A model generated the notes under the pieces. It had not been told where the DNA came from. It saw nothing but the letters and a program-made list of their open reading frames with translations, and searched no databases. The position numbers were made by a program, and so were the translations under genes. Positions 44,526 to 53,676 of a DNA stretch of 64,000 nt are shown piece by piece. Origin of the DNA: Poseidonocella pacifica (GTDB lineage: Bacteria; Pseudomonadota; Alphaproteobacteria; Rhodobacterales; Rhodobacteraceae); assembly GCF_900111875.1 (NCBI RefSeq), contig NZ_FOJU01000002.1, forward strand, positions 310,001 to 374,000, in the 5' to 3' direction. Position 1 is the first letter of the stretch. The number at the start of each line of letters is the position of its first letter.

Positions 44526-45331
44526 ATCCGGCGCACCAGCGCCACGAGCCCCAGAAGCATGGCGACGGGAAGAACGACAAGCCTCACGAGATAGAGTGAG
44601 AGCAGCCCCACATAGGCGGCAATCAGTTCGTCCGCGCGGTTCCAGATCGTGCGGGCAAGATCCCCGTAGCGCTCCATGCCTTCGACGGTTTCGCGCGCCC
44701 TCTCCCACCAGCCTTCTGCAGGTGAGGCATCGGATAGGGTCACGGCGGCGGTGATCTCGGCGATCGTTGCCTGATGGCGCGCCAAGGTCGGATCCGTCAG
44801 GAAAGTAGCGGCCTCCTGTGCGGCGACGAAGGTGAGGGGTAATCCAACCCAGAGCAGCAACCCATAGACCGCAAGTGTGCCGGAAAGACGCCGCGCGGGA
44901 AGAGCGATCAACAGAACCGCGCCTACCGCAGCAAGCGCCGCCCCCACGGCACCCAGCGGTCCCAGCCCGACTGACAAAACCCCCGTTGCCACCATGACGG
45001 CGAAAACGGCGGAGGAAATCTTCTCGATGGTATCGTCGAGCGGTTCGAGGGCGCGAAGCGGTTTCACCGTCCCTTCGGCCACAAAGACGCCCGCCGTCAC
45101 CTCCGCTTCAGTCGCGCTCGACAGGACCGCATTCATGGTGCGAAGCGTCACATAGGTTGCCGCGCTCGCGACGGCGATTTCCGTTGCCCGTGCCTCGGCA
45201 GATCGGGTCAGCGGGTTCTGCTCGTGAAACAGGGTTCCTCCGATTGCCAGAAGCGCGATGACCGCCAGTATAAGCTTAGCCGTCCATCCGGATACGGGCG
45301 TTTTTCGGGTCGTAGGGGCTGTCCTCGACAA
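44522..45331 (-). CDS. Unrecognised membrane protein with TTG start inside the upstream gene
   Basis: A 269-residue protein with hydrophobic segments at about 19-35 (KLILAVIALLAIGGTLF), 105-125, 128-148, 153-172 and the C-terminus (about 240-268). A polar, helical region at 175-235 is rich in Glu/Arg. I do not recognise a family. The only workable start is TTG 45331, with GGGAGG six bases before; it lies inside the DMGDH-like gene, giving a 56-base same-strand overlap in another frame. It would be translated from the same mRNA as that enzyme. Its stop overlaps the convergent FAD oxidoreductase stop by four bases. Confidence 0.75.
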   Translation of the reverse strand: MSRTAPTTRKTPVSGWTAKLILAVIALLAIGGTLFHEQNPLTRSAEARATEIAVASAATYVTLRTMNAVLSSATEAEVTAGVFVAEGTVKPLRALEPLDDTIEKISSAVFAVMVATGVLSVGLGPLGAVGAALAAVGAVLLIALPARRLSGTLAVYGLLLWVGLPLTFVAAQEAATFLTDPTLARHQATIAEITAAVTLSDASPAEGWWERARETVEGMERYGDLARTIWNRADELIAAYVGLLSLYLVRLVVLPVAMLLGLVALVRRI

Positions 45332-47771
45332 TCTCGGCCTCCCAAAGCTTATCGAACATCTTCACCTTCAATGTTTGGCCCGGCGTTGCAAGGTCCGGCT
45401 GCACGTATCCCATGCCGATACTCTTTCCGAAGGCCACCGAGTAGCCGCCAGACGTCAGACGCCCGACCAGATTTTTCCCCGCACCGTCATAAAGCGCCTC
45501 GCGCCCCCAAGGATCGGCATCCGCCGGACCGTCGATCAGGAGCGTGACGCATTTCGACCGAATGCCTGCGTCGAGCATCGCCGCCTTCCCGTGAAACTCC
45601 TTGGAGAGATCGACGAAACGCGGCAGATCGGCCTCTAGTGGCGTGGCATCGCGGCCCAATTCGTTTCCAAACGCGCGGTATGACTTTTCCTGCCGGAGCC
45701 AGTTCTGCGCCCGCGCCCCGACAAGGCGCAAGCCATGTGGCTCTCCCGCCTCCATCAGCCGGTCCCAAAGGTAGGTTTGCATCTCCATTGGATGGTGCAA
45801 CTCCCACCCAAGCTCCCCGGTGTATGCGACGCGCACTGCGCGAACGGGGCAAGCACCAAGCTCAATATCGCGCACCGACAACCACGGGAACCGCGCGTTC
45901 GACAGTGCCGTTTCAGGCTCTGGATCACGGATCAAGGCCTTGAGTACATCCCGGCTCTTGGGCCCGGCGAGCGCGAAAACCCCCCATTTCGTGGTCACAT
46001 CTTCCGCGTTGATACGCCCGAACTCCGCTTCCTTTTCCATGACGGCCTTGTAAAGGAAATCCTCGTCATAGGCGTGCCATGCGCCCCCGGAGATGAGGGT
46101 ATAGTCATCCTCCGCCGTTCGCAGGATCGTGTATTCCGTCCGCGTGGTGCCGGCAGGCGTCAGCGCATAGGTCAGGTTGATCCGGCCCACTCTTGGCAAT
46201 CCGTTGCAGGTGAACCAGTCGAGGAAAGCAGTGGCACCCGGCCCGCTGATCCGATGCTTGGCAAAGGCCGTTGCGTCGATAAGCCCGACCCCCTCCCGAA
46301 TGGCGCGGGCTTCCTCGACCGCATAGGGCCACCAGCCTCCGCGCCGGAAACTCCGCGCATCATGGTCGGAGAAGCCTTCGGGGGCATAGTAGTTCGGGCG
46401 CTCCCACCCGTTGACCACGCCGAACTGTGCCCCGGCTGCTTTTTGTCGGTCATAGGCAGGGGCGGTCCGAAGCGGACGGCACGCGGGTCGTTCTTCATCC
46501 GGATGGTGCAGGATGTAGACGTGTTCATAGGCCTCTTCGTTTTTGCGGGCGGCATATTCAGTCGTCATCCACGGGCCGAAACGCTTGGGATCAAGCGAAG
46601 CCATGTCGATCTCCGCTTCGCCCTCGACCATCATCTGGGCAAGATAGTGCCCGGCCCCGCCCGCCGCAGTGATCCCGAAGGAAAAGCCCTCGGCCAACCA
46701 CATGTTGCGCAATCCCGGCGCCGGACCCAGCAGCGGGTTGCCATCAGGGGTGTAACAGATCGGCCCGTTGTAATCGTCCTTGAGACCTACTTCTTCGGAG
46801 GAGGGAATACGGTGGATCATCGACATGTATTCCTCTTCGATCCGATCCAGATCGAGGGGGAAGAGGTCGGCGCGAAAGCTCTCGGGCACGTCGTAGAGGA
46901 AACGGGCCGGGGCGTTCCGCTCATAGGGGCCGAGGATCCAGCCGCCCCGCTCTTCGCGGACGTACCATTTCGCATCCGCGTCGCGTAGAACGGGATGCTG
47001 ATCATGCGTGGCCCGCCATTCCACAAGCGCAGGGTCGGGTTCAGTGACGATATACTGGTGTTCAACGGGAATGGCCGGGATCTTCAGCCCCAGGAGGCGT
47101 GCTGTTCGCTGGGCATGGTTGCCCGTCGCGGTCACCACATGCTCGGCGGTGATCACCGCTTTTTCCTCGGAGGGGACGAGGTTTCCGCCCCTCTCCACCA
47201 TCTTGGTCACGGAAACACGCCAGGCCTCCCCCGTCCATTCATAGCCATCCACCTGCCATTTGCGGGCTATGGTGACGCCACGCTGCCGCGCGCCCTTCGC
47301 CATCGCCATGGTCACGTCGGCTGGGTTGATGTAGCCATCGGTGGGATGGAAAATCGCGCCTTCGAGGTCTTCGGTGCGAACCAAAGGCCAGCGGTTCTTG
47401 ATCTGGCTGGGGGTCAACCACTCGAAAGGTACCCCGACCGTCTCTGCTGTGGCGGCATAGAGCATAAACTCATCCATGCGCGCTTTTGACTGCGCCATAC
47501 GCAAATTGCCCACGACGAAGAAACCCGCATCAAGTCCCGTTTCCTCTTCCAGCGTCTTGTAGAACTTGATGGAATGGTCGTGGATATGGGTCGTGGCGTA
47601 GGACATGTTGAAATAGGGCAGCAACCCGGCGGCGTGCCAGGTGGAGCCGGACGTCAGCTCATCGCGTTCCAGCAGCATCACATCATCCCACCCCGCGCGG
47701 GCAAGATGATAGGCGATGGATGTTCCGACGGCCCCGCCGCCGACGACCAGTGCCTTGACCGTGGTTTTCAT
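45276..47771 (-). CDS. Dimethylglycine/sarcosine dehydrogenase-like FAD enzyme with GcvT domain
   Basis: An 831-residue two-part enzyme. Residues 1 to about 400 are a DAO-type FAD domain: VVGGGAVGTSIAYHLARAG, then SGSTWHAAGLLPY, whose His (about 46) corresponds to the covalent flavin site of dimethylglycine dehydrogenase. Residues about 450-831 are an aminomethyltransferase (GcvT) tetrahydrofolate-binding domain with a barrel end (VGRLTSGGYSVAFGKSIGMGYV). It would demethylate an N-methylated glycine and pass the one-carbon unit to folate, a step in glycine betaine or choline breakdown. Start 47771 has AGGGGAC seven bases upstream. The exact substrate is open (dimethylglycine, sarcosine or related). 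Confidence 0.92.
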   Translation of the reverse strand: MKTTVKALVVGGGAVGTSIAYHLARAGWDDVMLLERDELTSGSTWHAAGLLPYFNMSYATTHIHDHSIKFYKTLEEETGLDAGFFVVGNLRMAQSKARMDEFMLYAATAETVGVPFEWLTPSQIKNRWPLVRTEDLEGAIFHPTDGYINPADVTMAMAKGARQRGVTIARKWQVDGYEWTGEAWRVSVTKMVERGGNLVPSEEKAVITAEHVVTATGNHAQRTARLLGLKIPAIPVEHQYIVTEPDPALVEWRATHDQHPVLRDADAKWYVREERGGWILGPYERNAPARFLYDVPESFRADLFPLDLDRIEEEYMSMIHRIPSSEEVGLKDDYNGPICYTPDGNPLLGPAPGLRNMWLAEGFSFGITAAGGAGHYLAQMMVEGEAEIDMASLDPKRFGPWMTTEYAARKNEEAYEHVYILHHPDEERPACRPLRTAPAYDRQKAAGAQFGVVNGWERPNYYAPEGFSDHDARSFRRGGWWPYAVEEARAIREGVGLIDATAFAKHRISGPGATAFLDWFTCNGLPRVGRINLTYALTPAGTTRTEYTILRTAEDDYTLISGGAWHAYDEDFLYKAVMEKEAEFGRINAEDVTTKWGVFALAGPKSRDVLKALIRDPEPETALSNARFPWLSVRDIELGACPVRAVRVAYTGELGWELHHPMEMQTYLWDRLMEAGEPHGLRLVGARAQNWLRQEKSYRAFGNELGRDATPLEADLPRFVDLSKEFHGKAAMLDAGIRSKCVTLLIDGPADADPWGREALYDGAGKNLVGRLTSGGYSVAFGKSIGMGYVQPDLATPGQTLKVKMFDKLWEAEIVEDSPYDPKNARIRMDG

Positions 47772-47921
47772 GAGCGTCCCCTGCGTTTTCTCCTGTTTAG
47801 CGCACTCACCGTTCGGCGCGCCCCGCATCCGACCTTTGGCGGCAGGAAACCGACCTCACCTGAGTGGTTGTCGCTCGCCCCCGGCCCAAGTATCAAGGCG
47901 CGGGAACAATGAGGGGCGGGC

Positions 47922-48776
47922 ATGAACATCTGTCAGACCGTCGAGGAAATCCGAGCGGAAGTTCGCGGCTATCGCGCCGCGGGGGAACAGGTCGCGCTGG
48001 TGCCGACCATGGGCTACCTGCATGCTGGCCATATGCGGCTGGTGGAAAAAGCGCATCAGATTGCCGATCGCGTGATCGTCTGGGTCTTTGTCAATCCGAC
48101 GCAATTCGAACGCGCCGACGATCTCGCCGCTTATCCGCGCGACCTGGAGCGGGACCTGTCGATGCTTCGGGATGCCGAAGTGGATGCGGTGTTTACCCCG
48201 GATGCTGGGGAAATCTATCCCGAAGGCGCAGAGACCATCGTAGAGACGACACGCCTTGCCGGTATGCTGCACGGCGCGGTGCGCCCCGGGCACTTTCGCG
48301 GAGTGACCACGGTGGTCGCCAAATTCTTCAATATCATTCAGCCGGACTTCGCGCTTTTTGGCGAGAAGGACTATCAACAGTTGCAGGTGATCCGCCGGAT
48401 GGTGCGCGATCTGCACATGCCGGTGGAGATCGTACCCGTTCCAACTGTCCGGGAAGCGGACGGGCTGGCCATGTCCTCGCGCAATGTGCGGCTCTCTGCC
48501 ACAGATCGCAAAGCCGCCATCGTACTTTCACGGGCGCTCGACACCGCGGAGCGGACCGCGAAAGAGGGCGGTACAATCGCCGGTCTTCGCGATGCGATAG
48601 AGCGGGTCGTTGCCTCCGAACCACGGGGCGAACTTGCCGGTCTTGATATCGTACGGGCCGAGAGCCTCGAAGAGATTGACGGCCCCCTTGATGGGCCAAC
48701 CGCAATCATGATTTCCGTCAACTTCGGAGACGTGATGCTGATCGACCAGCGCGTCGTCACACCTGGGAAGGAATAA
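47922..48776 (+). CDS. panC: Pantothenate synthetase (pantoate-beta-alanine ligase)
   Basis: PanC joins pantoate and beta-alanine with ATP to form pantothenate, the coenzyme A precursor. The 284-residue protein has the HIGH-like motif in [11 protein letters not shown] (about 27-37), [27 protein letters not shown] and the KMSKS-equivalent segment [10 protein letters not shown] (about 184-193). A GAGGGG sequence precedes the ATG. It is followed two bases later by panB, a common pair. Beta-alanine could come from the pyrimidine degradation locus about 8 kb upstream. Confidence 0.97.
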   Translation: MNICQTVEEIRAEVRGYRAAGEQVALVPTMGYLHAGHMRLVEKAHQIADRVIVWVFVNPTQFERADDLAAYPRDLERDLSMLRDAEVDAVFTPDAGEIYPEGAETIVETTRLAGMLHGAVRPGHFRGVTTVVAKFFNIIQPDFALFGEKDYQQLQVIRRMVRDLHMPVEIVPVPTVREADGLAMSSRNVRLSATDRKAAIVLSRALDTAERTAKEGGTIAGLRDAIERVVASEPRGELAGLDIVRAESLEEIDGPLDGPTAIMISVNFGDVMLIDQRVVTPGKE

Positions 48777-48778
48777 AC

Positions 48779-49588
48779 ATGTCGAGCCAGACCAAGATCC
48801 GCCGCAACACCGTGCCGATGATTGCCGCGCGAAAGGGGGGCGAGCCCATCGTATCCCTTACATCCTATCATGCGCACACCGCCGCCATCGTCGACAAATA
48901 TGCCGACTTCATCCTCGTGGGTGACAGCCTCGGCATGGTCATGCACGGTATGGATAGCACCGTTGGCGTGCCTCTCGACCTGATGATCATGCATGGCCGC
49001 GCGGTCGTCCGCGGCACGCAGAAGGCGCTGATCGTGGTCGATATGCCCTTTGGTTCATATGAGGAAAGCCCCGGCGTCGCGTTTCGCAATGCGGCCAAGG
49101 TCATGAAGGAAACCGGCTGTGGCGCGATCAAGCTGGAAGGTGGGAAACGCATGGCGGAAACCATCCGCTTCCTGACGGAACGCGGCATTCCCGTGATGGC
49201 GCATATCGGCCTGACGCCTCAGTCGAGCCACGTCATGGGCGGCTTCAAGACACAAGGGCGCGACGAGGACACATGGCCTGCGCATATCGAAGATGCATTG
49301 GCGGTAGCAAAGGCGGGTGCCTTTGCCGTGGTTGTCGAAGGTGTCGTTGAGCCTTTGGCGGACGAGATTACCGCAGCGGTGGAAATTCCAACCATCGGCA
49401 TCGGCGCATCAAAAAATTGCGACGGACAGATCCTCGTGCTGGAGGACATGCTCGGCCTGAACGAATGGACACCGAAATTCGTCAAGGTCTATGGCGATCT
49501 GGGCCCGTCGATCGAGAAGGCCGTAAGCGATTACGCCGAAGAGGTTCGGGACCGGTCGTTCCCCGGTCCCGAACAAGTCTACAAGTAG
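48779..49588 (+). CDS. panB: 3-methyl-2-oxobutanoate hydroxymethyltransferase
   Basis: PanB transfers a hydroxymethyl group from methylene-tetrahydrofolate to 2-ketoisovalerate, giving ketopantoate. The 269-residue protein shows the family motifs [19 protein letters not shown]-like region (about 22-42), [12 protein letters not shown] with the Mg-binding Asp, AIKLEGG (catalytic Glu region) and [10 protein letters not shown]. The end [26 protein letters not shown] is typical. AAGGAA precedes the ATG. It is cotranscribed with panC; its stop is three bases from the convergent helicase stop. Confidence 0.96.
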   Translation: MSSQTKIRRNTVPMIAARKGGEPIVSLTSYHAHTAAIVDKYADFILVGDSLGMVMHGMDSTVGVPLDLMIMHGRAVVRGTQKALIVVDMPFGSYEESPGVAFRNAAKVMKETGCGAIKLEGGKRMAETIRFLTERGIPVMAHIGLTPQSSHVMGGFKTQGRDEDTWPAHIEDALAVAKAGAFAVVVEGVVEPLADEITAAVEIPTIGIGASKNCDGQILVLEDMLGLNEWTPKFVKVYGDLGPSIEKAVSDYAEEVRDRSFPGPEQVYK

Positions 49589-49591
49589 GGA

Positions 49592-50818
49592 TCAGGCGGC
49601 CCGGCGCCGCCCACCTCCACCACCGTTGCTCGCACCGCGACGCGGCCGGCGGCGATTGCCACCCGAGGGCTTGCGCGGCTCATCCAATGGGCCCCAGCTT
49701 TCGCCGCCGATGACCTGAATGGCGTTGCCGATGGTTTTCTGAATCGCTTTCAATTCGCCCATCTCCGCAGGGGCGCAGAAGGCTACAGCCTGACCGCTTG
49801 CTCCGGCGCGTGCGGTCCGGCCGATCCGGTGGACGTAGTTGTCCGGCACGTTCGGCAGATCGTAGTTATAGACGTGGCGAACGTCAGGAATGTCGAGCCC
49901 CCGCGCGGCGACATCAGTCGCGACAAGGACGCGCAATTCGCCGCCCTTGAAGGCCTTGATCGCCCGCTCACGCTGCCCTTGGCTCTTGTTGCCATGGATC
50001 GAGCCTGCGGCGAAGCCAGCCTTCTCGAGGTTCTTCTTGATGCGCTCCGCCCCATGTTTGGTACGGGCGAACACCAGCGCAAGTTCCTCGCGGTGCCGAT
50101 CGAGATAGTTGATCAGCAAGCCGGTCTTCTTCTCCTGTTCGACGAAGTGCAGCGCCTGAACAACCTTGTCTGCGACCTTGCCCGGAGGGGAAACTTCCAC
50201 GCGGACAGGTTTGGTGAGGTACGCGGTCGAGAGTTCCGCCATCTGCTTGGGCATCGTCGCCGAAAAGAGCATCGTCTGGCGCTCTTTGGGCAGCAACGGA
50301 GCGATGCGGCGCAATGCATGGATAAAGCCGAGATCCAGCATCTGATCAGCCTCGTCGAGCACGAGATATCGGGTTTGATCCAGCCGGACGGCCTTGCGAT
50401 CCAGAAGGTCGATGAGGCGGCCCGGGGTCGCGACCAACAGGTCCGTCCCCTTGCGAAGCCGTTCGATCTGGGGATTCAGCGAGGCGCCCCCGACCACGAG
50501 GTTGATCTTGAGGTGCGTGCCCTTGGTATAGGCGCGCAGGTTCTCGGAAATCTGCTTGGCCAATTCGCGTGTCGGCGCAAGGATGAGCCCGTTTGCTGCC
50601 TTGGGTTCGGGCGCTTCGCCCGTGCCGAGCAACATGTGGATCATCGGAAGGCCGAATGCAGCAGTCTTGCCGGTTCCGGTCTGGGCAAGCCCCATCACAT
50701 CGCGCCCGTTCAGGGCATGAGGAATGGCTTGCGATTGGATGGGTGTGGGGTCCTTGATGCCCTGCTCGGCGAGTACACTCACCAGACGGGGTTTCAGGCC
50801 GAGTTCTTCAAACGTCAT
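49592..50818 (-). CDS. rhlE: DEAD-box RNA helicase, RhlE type
   Basis: A 408-residue ATP-dependent RNA helicase. All motifs are present: Q motif (DPTPIQSQAIPHAL), AQTGTGKT (about 46-53), PTRELA, DEAD in LVLDEADQMLDLGF, SAT in LFSATMP, and HRIGRTARAG. The C-terminal tail is short and basic (GGNRRRPRRGASNGGGGGRR), typical for RhlE proteins in ribosome assembly and cold adaptation. The ATG 50818 has AAGGAT seven bases upstream; the frame extends 80 codons further without homology. A 298-base gap precedes it, perhaps a long 5' leader as in cold-shock helicase genes. Confidence 0.94.
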   Translation of the reverse strand: MTFEELGLKPRLVSVLAEQGIKDPTPIQSQAIPHALNGRDVMGLAQTGTGKTAAFGLPMIHMLLGTGEAPEPKAANGLILAPTRELAKQISENLRAYTKGTHLKINLVVGGASLNPQIERLRKGTDLLVATPGRLIDLLDRKAVRLDQTRYLVLDEADQMLDLGFIHALRRIAPLLPKERQTMLFSATMPKQMAELSTAYLTKPVRVEVSPPGKVADKVVQALHFVEQEKKTGLLINYLDRHREELALVFARTKHGAERIKKNLEKAGFAAGSIHGNKSQGQRERAIKAFKGGELRVLVATDVAARGLDIPDVRHVYNYDLPNVPDNYVHRIGRTARAGASGQAVAFCAPAEMGELKAIQKTIGNAIQVIGGESWGPLDEPRKPSGGNRRRPRRGASNGGGGGRRRAA

Positions 50819-51066
50819 ATAGTATCCTTGAGCGCCAACCGTCGGGTCGCCGCATAACCAAACGCCGCCGCCCATACTCGGACGGTCGGTCGCAATCGGG
50901 TTGCACCATGCGCTGGCCGCGGGCCGAATTGCCTGCGGGGCCGTCATGGGGCCGGACCCCTGCGTGATGTGGGAACCTTGGGAGAGTGGCGGCGCTCGGG
51001 GGCATCGGACTTGCCCATGCCATCTGCTCACGCGGCAGAGAACGCCTGTGCGAGCCAAGTAGTTTC

Positions 51067-51095
51067 TGCGGCGCGGAAAGTCAACCCGCGCCGCA
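51067..51095 (-). terminator. Hairpin after the amino-acid binding-protein gene
   Basis: TGCGGCGCGG (51067-51076) pairs perfectly with CCGCGCCGCA (51086-51095) around nine bases. It is 21 bases after the livK stop on the minus strand. No T-run follows, so termination may need Rho. In the 298-base gap 50819-51116 this is the only structure seen; no gene was found. Confidence 0.55.
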
Positions 51096-51116
51096 ACGTA
51101 TCATTTGGATATCGCC

Positions 51117-52250
51117 TTACATGCCGCAATCGCCGGCGTAGGCATCCTGATGATCTTCTAGCCCGACCGAGACGATGCGGTTGGTCAGCACATCGCCCTC
51201 CATCACCACCTCGCGGACATAGATGTCTTGAATGGGGTGATGGTTGTTGCCAAAGGAGAAATCCCCGCGCGTGCTCTTGAAGTCAGCGGCTTTCAGCGCC
51301 GCCCGGAAGGCATCCCGGTCCGCGATATCGGCGGTACTCATTGCGGAGAGAATGAGATTGGCCGTGTCGAACCCTTGGGACGCATAGAGCGACGGCAGAC
51401 GCCCGTATTCCGCCTCAAAGCTCTCGACAAAGGCGCGGTTCGTCTCGTTGTCGATATCCTTGGACCACTGCGAGCCATTTTTCACGCCAAGCGCGGCCTC
51501 ACCCACAGCACCGAGAATGCCCTGATCAAACGAGAATGCGGGGCCCATAACGGGCAGATCAATGCCGGAGGCGGCGAACTGCTTCATGAAGGAAATACCC
51601 ATGCCACCCGGCAGGAAAAAGAACAGGCTGTCCGCGCCGCTGGCCCGGATCTGTGCGATCTCCCCCGCATAGTCGGTCTGACCAAGCTGGGTATATAGCT
51701 CCCCCGCCAACTCACCTTCATAGAAACGCTTGAACCCGGTCAGAGCATCTTTCCCCGCAGGATAATTGGGAGCGAGGATGAATGGTTTGCTGTATCCCTC
51801 CCCGGTCGCATGAGCGCCCATGACTTCGTGCAGGTTGTCGTTTTGCCATGCGACGTTGAAGTAATCCTGATGACAGCCGCGTCCCGCCAACTGCGACGGG
51901 CCTGCGTTCGGAGAGATATAGAATTTCCCCTGCGCTACAGCCGAAGGCACAACAGCCATCGCAAGGTTGGACCAGATGATGCCCGTAAGGATGTCAACCT
52001 TTTCGGACTGGATCATCTTGTCGGCCAGTTGAACGGCCAGATCGGGTTTGCGTGCATCATCCTCGATCACGACTTCAAGATCCGGGTTGCCCGCCTGTTT
52101 CACCGCGAGCATGAAACCGTCGCGCACATCGACGCCCAGCCCCGCGCCGCCACCCGACAGTGTCGTGATCATACCGACCTTGACCGGTTCGGCCATCGCC
52201 GCGCCTGAGATCGCGAGGGCGGTTGCCGCCACAAGCAAGGTTTTTTTCAT
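51117..52250 (-). CDS. livK: Branched-chain-amino-acid-type ABC transporter binding protein
   Basis: A 377-residue periplasmic LIV-type protein. Residues 1-20 are a signal peptide (KKTLLVAATALAISGAAMA). The mature part starts EPVKVGMITTLSGGGAGLGVDVRDGFMLAV, the classic opening of type I periplasmic binding proteins, and ends with YVREVVMEGDVLTNRIVSVG. It should deliver its ligand to the LivHMGF system encoded from 52990, from which it is separated by a + strand gene. Such binders also carry amides, urea or aromatic compounds, so the ligand is open. Confidence 0.9.
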   Translation of the reverse strand: MKKTLLVAATALAISGAAMAEPVKVGMITTLSGGGAGLGVDVRDGFMLAVKQAGNPDLEVVIEDDARKPDLAVQLADKMIQSEKVDILTGIIWSNLAMAVVPSAVAQGKFYISPNAGPSQLAGRGCHQDYFNVAWQNDNLHEVMGAHATGEGYSKPFILAPNYPAGKDALTGFKRFYEGELAGELYTQLGQTDYAGEIAQIRASGADSLFFFLPGGMGISFMKQFAASGIDLPVMGPAFSFDQGILGAVGEAALGVKNGSQWSKDIDNETNRAFVESFEAEYGRLPSLYASQGFDTANLILSAMSTADIADRDAFRAALKAADFKSTRGDFSFGNNHHPIQDIYVREVVMEGDVLTNRIVSVGLEDHQDAYAGDCGM

Positions 52251-52454
52251 GGATACTCTCCCAATTGGTCCGCGCCCAGTGTTGCGTGAGGGAGGGATAC
52301 TGACAAGTCTCCAGATTTTGGCGAGACAAGTTTAGGACGGCGTTCATTTTTTGCTGAGACCCAACTCAGAGCTTTTTTCGATACGATTGGCCTCGGGCGA
52401 CGGCACCCCGCGGGCTGGAACGGGTCCGCCAACACATTCTATGGATATAAGACG

Positions 52455-52985
52455 ATGCGCATTTTCACAGCACTGCCCCTTCTCCTCGCCGCCGCTTTTC
52501 CCGCCGCGGCCGACGTACACCGTGCCGGTGACTGGAGCGCGGCACTCATTGGACAGACCTGCTACGTCTATAGCAACGCGGCGGCCCGCGACACATCCGG
52601 CAGCCTCATCTTTTCTTTCGACAAGAAAGGGTACAACGCCAGCTTTCACTATGAGTATGCGCCTTACCACAACGATTCCGGCAAGCCATGGGATGCCGAC
52701 GACTATGCTGTCATCGCGGCAGATGGACAGGAAAGCTGGCTCGGGGATGAGGTCTTTCTCGAAGCATGGGAGGCGGCTGGCGAAGGCCACATGACCGGCG
52801 GTTTCGTCGCCGACATGGTCCAGTTGGTGGCGAATGCGCAGCAAAGCGTAGATTTCATGGTCTACCGCGCGGCGCACAGCGAAGAGTGGCTCTATGGGCG
52901 GTTCTTCCCCGGCGGCTTCAGCGAGGCACTTTCCCATGCTGCAAGCTGGTGTGAATTCAATCCATCCGCCCTGCCCTCGTCCTGA
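52455..52985 (+). CDS. Unrecognised secreted protein with two cysteines (weakly IalB-like)
   Basis: A 176-residue exported protein: signal peptide MRIFTALPLLLAAAFPAAAD (1-20), then DWSAALIGQTCYVYSN. Two Cys, one near each end of the mature chain (about 35 and 167), could form a disulfide. The pattern of an early W-S and C and a late GGFSEALSHAASWC resembles 'invasion-associated locus B' proteins of Rhodobacterales, but the match is weak. It is on the + strand inside a minus-strand ABC operon, divergent from livK (204-base gap) and convergent with livF (four-base gap). The function is unknown. Confidence 0.8.
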   Translation: MRIFTALPLLLAAAFPAAADVHRAGDWSAALIGQTCYVYSNAAARDTSGSLIFSFDKKGYNASFHYEYAPYHNDSGKPWDADDYAVIAADGQESWLGDEVFLEAWEAAGEGHMTGGFVADMVQLVANAQQSVDFMVYRAAHSEEWLYGRFFPGGFSEALSHAASWCEFNPSALPSS

Positions 52986-52989
52986 TCGG

Positions 52990-53676
52990 TCACAAACCGA
53001 GATAGCGGTGCTGTATCTCCGGGCCAAGCTCTGAGGGGGCACCGCCCCATGCAGCACGGCCCTTTTCGATCAGCATGATCCGATCGGCGATTTCCGCGAT
53101 TTCGGCGACCGACTTGTCGATCAGCAGGATCGAAAGGCCGGTGTCGCGCAGGGCCGCCAGCCCCGAACGGATTTCCGCACGGACCGTGGGCGCAAGCCCC
53201 TCTGTCGCCTCGTCGAGGATGAGCAAGCGCGGGTTGGTCATCAGCGCCCGCCCGATGGCGAGCATCTGTTGCTCACCCCCGGACAGGGTTTCGGCGCTCT
53301 GCTCCCGGCGTTCCGCGAGGCGCGGAAAAAGCGTGGCGACGCGGCTCAAGGTCCAATGGCCCGAGCGCGCCGCCACGGTGAGGTTTTCCTCGACCGTGAG
53401 CCCCCTGAAGACCCGCCGCCCTTCTGGCACCAGCCCGATTCCGAGCCGCGCCGCACGATGTGGCGGGAGGCTCAAAAGATCCTGCCCCGCAAATACAATT
53501 CGCCCCTCCGTCCGGGGCAGAAGCCGGCAAATGGCGCGCACCGTGGTGGTCTTGCCCATCCCATTGCGCCCCATGAGCGCGAGGACCTCTCCTTCGCTGA
53601 GCGCCATATCGAGACCGAAGAGCGCTTGTGCCCCGCCGTAAAACCCCGTGACCCCTTCGAGGGTAAGCAAGCTCAT
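52990..53676 (-). CDS. livF: Branched-chain-type ABC transporter ATPase LivF
   Basis: A 228-residue ABC ATPase of LivF type. Walker A is GRNGMGKTT (about 37-45), the signature LSGGEQQM, Walker B LLILDEATEGLAP. Unlike LivG, the H-loop reads LLIDKSV, with Lys where His is usual; LivF proteins often have ATEGLAP and a divergent H-loop. Its start overlaps livG by four bases (ATGA). It ends the livHMGF run. Confidence 0.92.
   Translation of the reverse strand: MSLLTLEGVTGFYGGAQALFGLDMALSEGEVLALMGRNGMGKTTTVRAICRLLPRTEGRIVFAGQDLLSLPPHRAARLGIGLVPEGRRVFRGLTVEENLTVAARSGHWTLSRVATLFPRLAERREQSAETLSGGEQQMLAIGRALMTNPRLLILDEATEGLAPTVRAEIRSGLAALRDTGLSILLIDKSVAEIAEIADRIMLIEKGRAAWGGAPSELGPEIQHRYLGL

Noticed and set aside
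43302-44708. A 468-codon minus-strand frame opposite the FAD oxidoreductase
   Set aside because: Arg/Gly-rich nonsense-like composition without motifs; it overlaps three genes.
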